The position numbers and the translations under genes are program-made. Source: Flavobacterium rhamnosiphilum (GTDB lineage: Bacteria > Bacteroidota > Bacteroidia > Flavobacteriales > Flavobacteriaceae). From it: DNA of 64,000 bases. A model generated the notes under the pieces. That model worked only from the letters and a program-made list of their open reading frames with translations, ran no database searches and was not told the DNA's origin. The first letter of the stretch is position 1. Each line of letters starts with the position of its first letter. Positions 63,148-64,000 of the stretch are shown piece by piece. The stretch is from NCBI RefSeq assembly GCF_004349195.1, contig NZ_SMLG01000004.1, positions 62,001 to 126,000 on the forward strand, written 5' to 3'.

Positions 63148-64000
63148 ATGAAATTCATGAAAATAATCAGTTGCTTAATGCTAATCATCCTTTTTGCTGC
63201 TTGTGGCGTTAAAAACGGCACAGCAAATAAGCCTTTGTGGGTGATATCCTCACCTAGTGGTGATCAGATAACGAAAATTGATAAAACCGGAAAAACGGTA
63301 ATTCCCAACGGTCGATTTATTACTCCTGCCGGAAAAAATATTAGTACTGCACCTCATCCATATGGATTAACCTTAAGTCCAAATGGTAAAATTGCAGTTA
63401 CTGCTAATTCAGGAACTAATCCTCTATCGATTACCATTATTCGGGATATTTTATCCGATCATCCCGAAGTACAACAAGTTCCTCCGGGGCCGGCTACCGA
63501 TAAAGGGGTATTGGCTTCGGTATTTATGGGTTTAGCAATTGCACCTGATAATAAAACGATATATGTTGCTGGCGGACAAGAGAATAAAGTATATTTATTT
63601 GATGCCCAATCCGGTGTAAAAAAAGACTCTATAGATTGCTCCTTTAGTGCTGAAGGGATTGATTATCGTCATGGTTATATTGGAGATATGAAGTTGTCGA
63701 AAGACGGTAAAACTTTGTATGCTGTCGATCAAATAGGTTTCAGAATGGTGATTCTGAATACCGAGACTAAAAAGCTGTCACATTCTGTTCCTGTAGGACG
63801 CTATCCGTTTGGAATTTGTCTGTCGCCAGACGAAAAAAAGGCGTATGTTGCTAATGTGGGCATGTTTGAATATTCTTATATTAAAGAAAGTAACGAAAAA
63901 GACGCTAAGATAAAACCAGTTGGTTTTCCGGCTTTTGCGTATGGTTCCAAAGAAATGCAAACGGGCATCCAGAACGATACTATAGCCATTAAAGGTTTAG
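63148..64000 (+). CDS. YncE-like beta-propeller lipoprotein, probable phosphoesterase fusion (partial)
   Basis: The frame starts at the ATG at 63148 and stays open to the window end (284 codons). It has a lipobox (LILFAACG, C20) and beta-propeller repeats: HPYGLTLSPNGKIAVTAN, MGLAIAPDNKTIYVAGG, GDMKLSKDGKTLYAVD and GRYPFGICLSPDEKKAYVAN. This N-terminus matches the Bacteroidota bifunctional YncE/alkaline-phosphatase-superfamily proteins. The C-terminal part lies outside, so the enzyme half is inferred. Confidence 0.7.
   Translation, partial: MKFMKIISCLMLIILFAACGVKNGTANKPLWVISSPSGDQITKIDKTGKTVIPNGRFITPAGKNISTAPHPYGLTLSPNGKIAVTANSGTNPLSITIIRDILSDHPEVQQVPPGPATDKGVLASVFMGLAIAPDNKTIYVAGGQENKVYLFDAQSGVKKDSIDCSFSAEGIDYRHGYIGDMKLSKDGKTLYAVDQIGFRMVILNTETKKLSHSVPVGRYPFGICLSPDEKKAYVANVGMFEYSYIKESNEKDAKIKPVGFPAFAYGSKEMQTGIQNDTIAIKGL

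Overview
The window looks like chromosome of a Flavobacterium-type Bacteroidota. The DNA is AT-rich, SusC/SusD pairs and a type IX secretion sorting domain are present, several promoters carry a TAnnTTTG-like -7 box, and gene starts usually lack a strong Shine-Dalgarno. The lifestyle that follows is a facultatively anaerobic, denitrifying degrader of algal polysaccharides, mainly alginate.

Bases 1-1900 are an accessory stretch: the 3' end of an unknown gene, a GNAT acetyltransferase flanked by imperfect direct repeats, and a two-gene module resembling a toxin-antitoxin pair. Bases 2046-7449 (minus strand) read as one anaerobic/nitrosative-stress operon: ric, nrdD, a 53-codon glycyl-radical gene, nrdG, a CopD-like membrane protein, a hemerythrin and an Rrf2 regulator. 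The class III ribonucleotide reductase appears to be split. The 701-residue catalytic subunit has no glycyl-radical motif; that motif lies on a separate small gene that overlaps nrdG. Divergent from this operon, 7756-19763 is a denitrification cluster: norCB, norQD, a hemerythrin-PAS protein, a carbonic anhydrase, norEF, a nirK fused to cytochrome c, a second cytochrome c, a SUMF1-like protein, a SCO/SenC protein and an outer-membrane porin. norC and nirK share a 14-bp FNR/DNR-like palindrome at identical spacing from a -7 box.

Bases 19962-36197 are a first polysaccharide utilisation locus: an AraC regulator, SusC/SusD, an RraA-like protein, a GH2 glycosidase, an enolase-superfamily sugar-acid dehydratase, an SDR, an SMP-30 lactonase, a KDG-type kinase, a KDPG-type aldolase, and an SSS symporter with a small membrane partner. 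Together they describe a route sugar to lactone to aldonate to 2-keto-3-deoxy-aldonate to its 6-phosphate to pyruvate plus glyceraldehyde 3-phosphate. A sialate-O-acetylesterase-type gene follows on the other strand.

Bases 38798-59508 are an alginate utilisation locus bordered by two paralogous FadR-type GntR regulators: PL6 with T9SS domain, SusC, SusD, a second PL6, an IPT-domain surface lipoprotein, PL17, a KdgF-like cupin and a secreted esterase on the plus strand, then MFS transporter, DEH reductase-type SDR, KDG kinase and KDPG aldolase on the minus strand. TTGGTnnACCAA palindromes lie at the borders of this locus and are probable operators for the GntR pair. After a 1.4-kb gene-poor stretch full of hairpins come an LpxH-like phosphoesterase, a glycosyltransferase and the start of a YncE/alkaline-phosphatase type lipoprotein cut by the window end.
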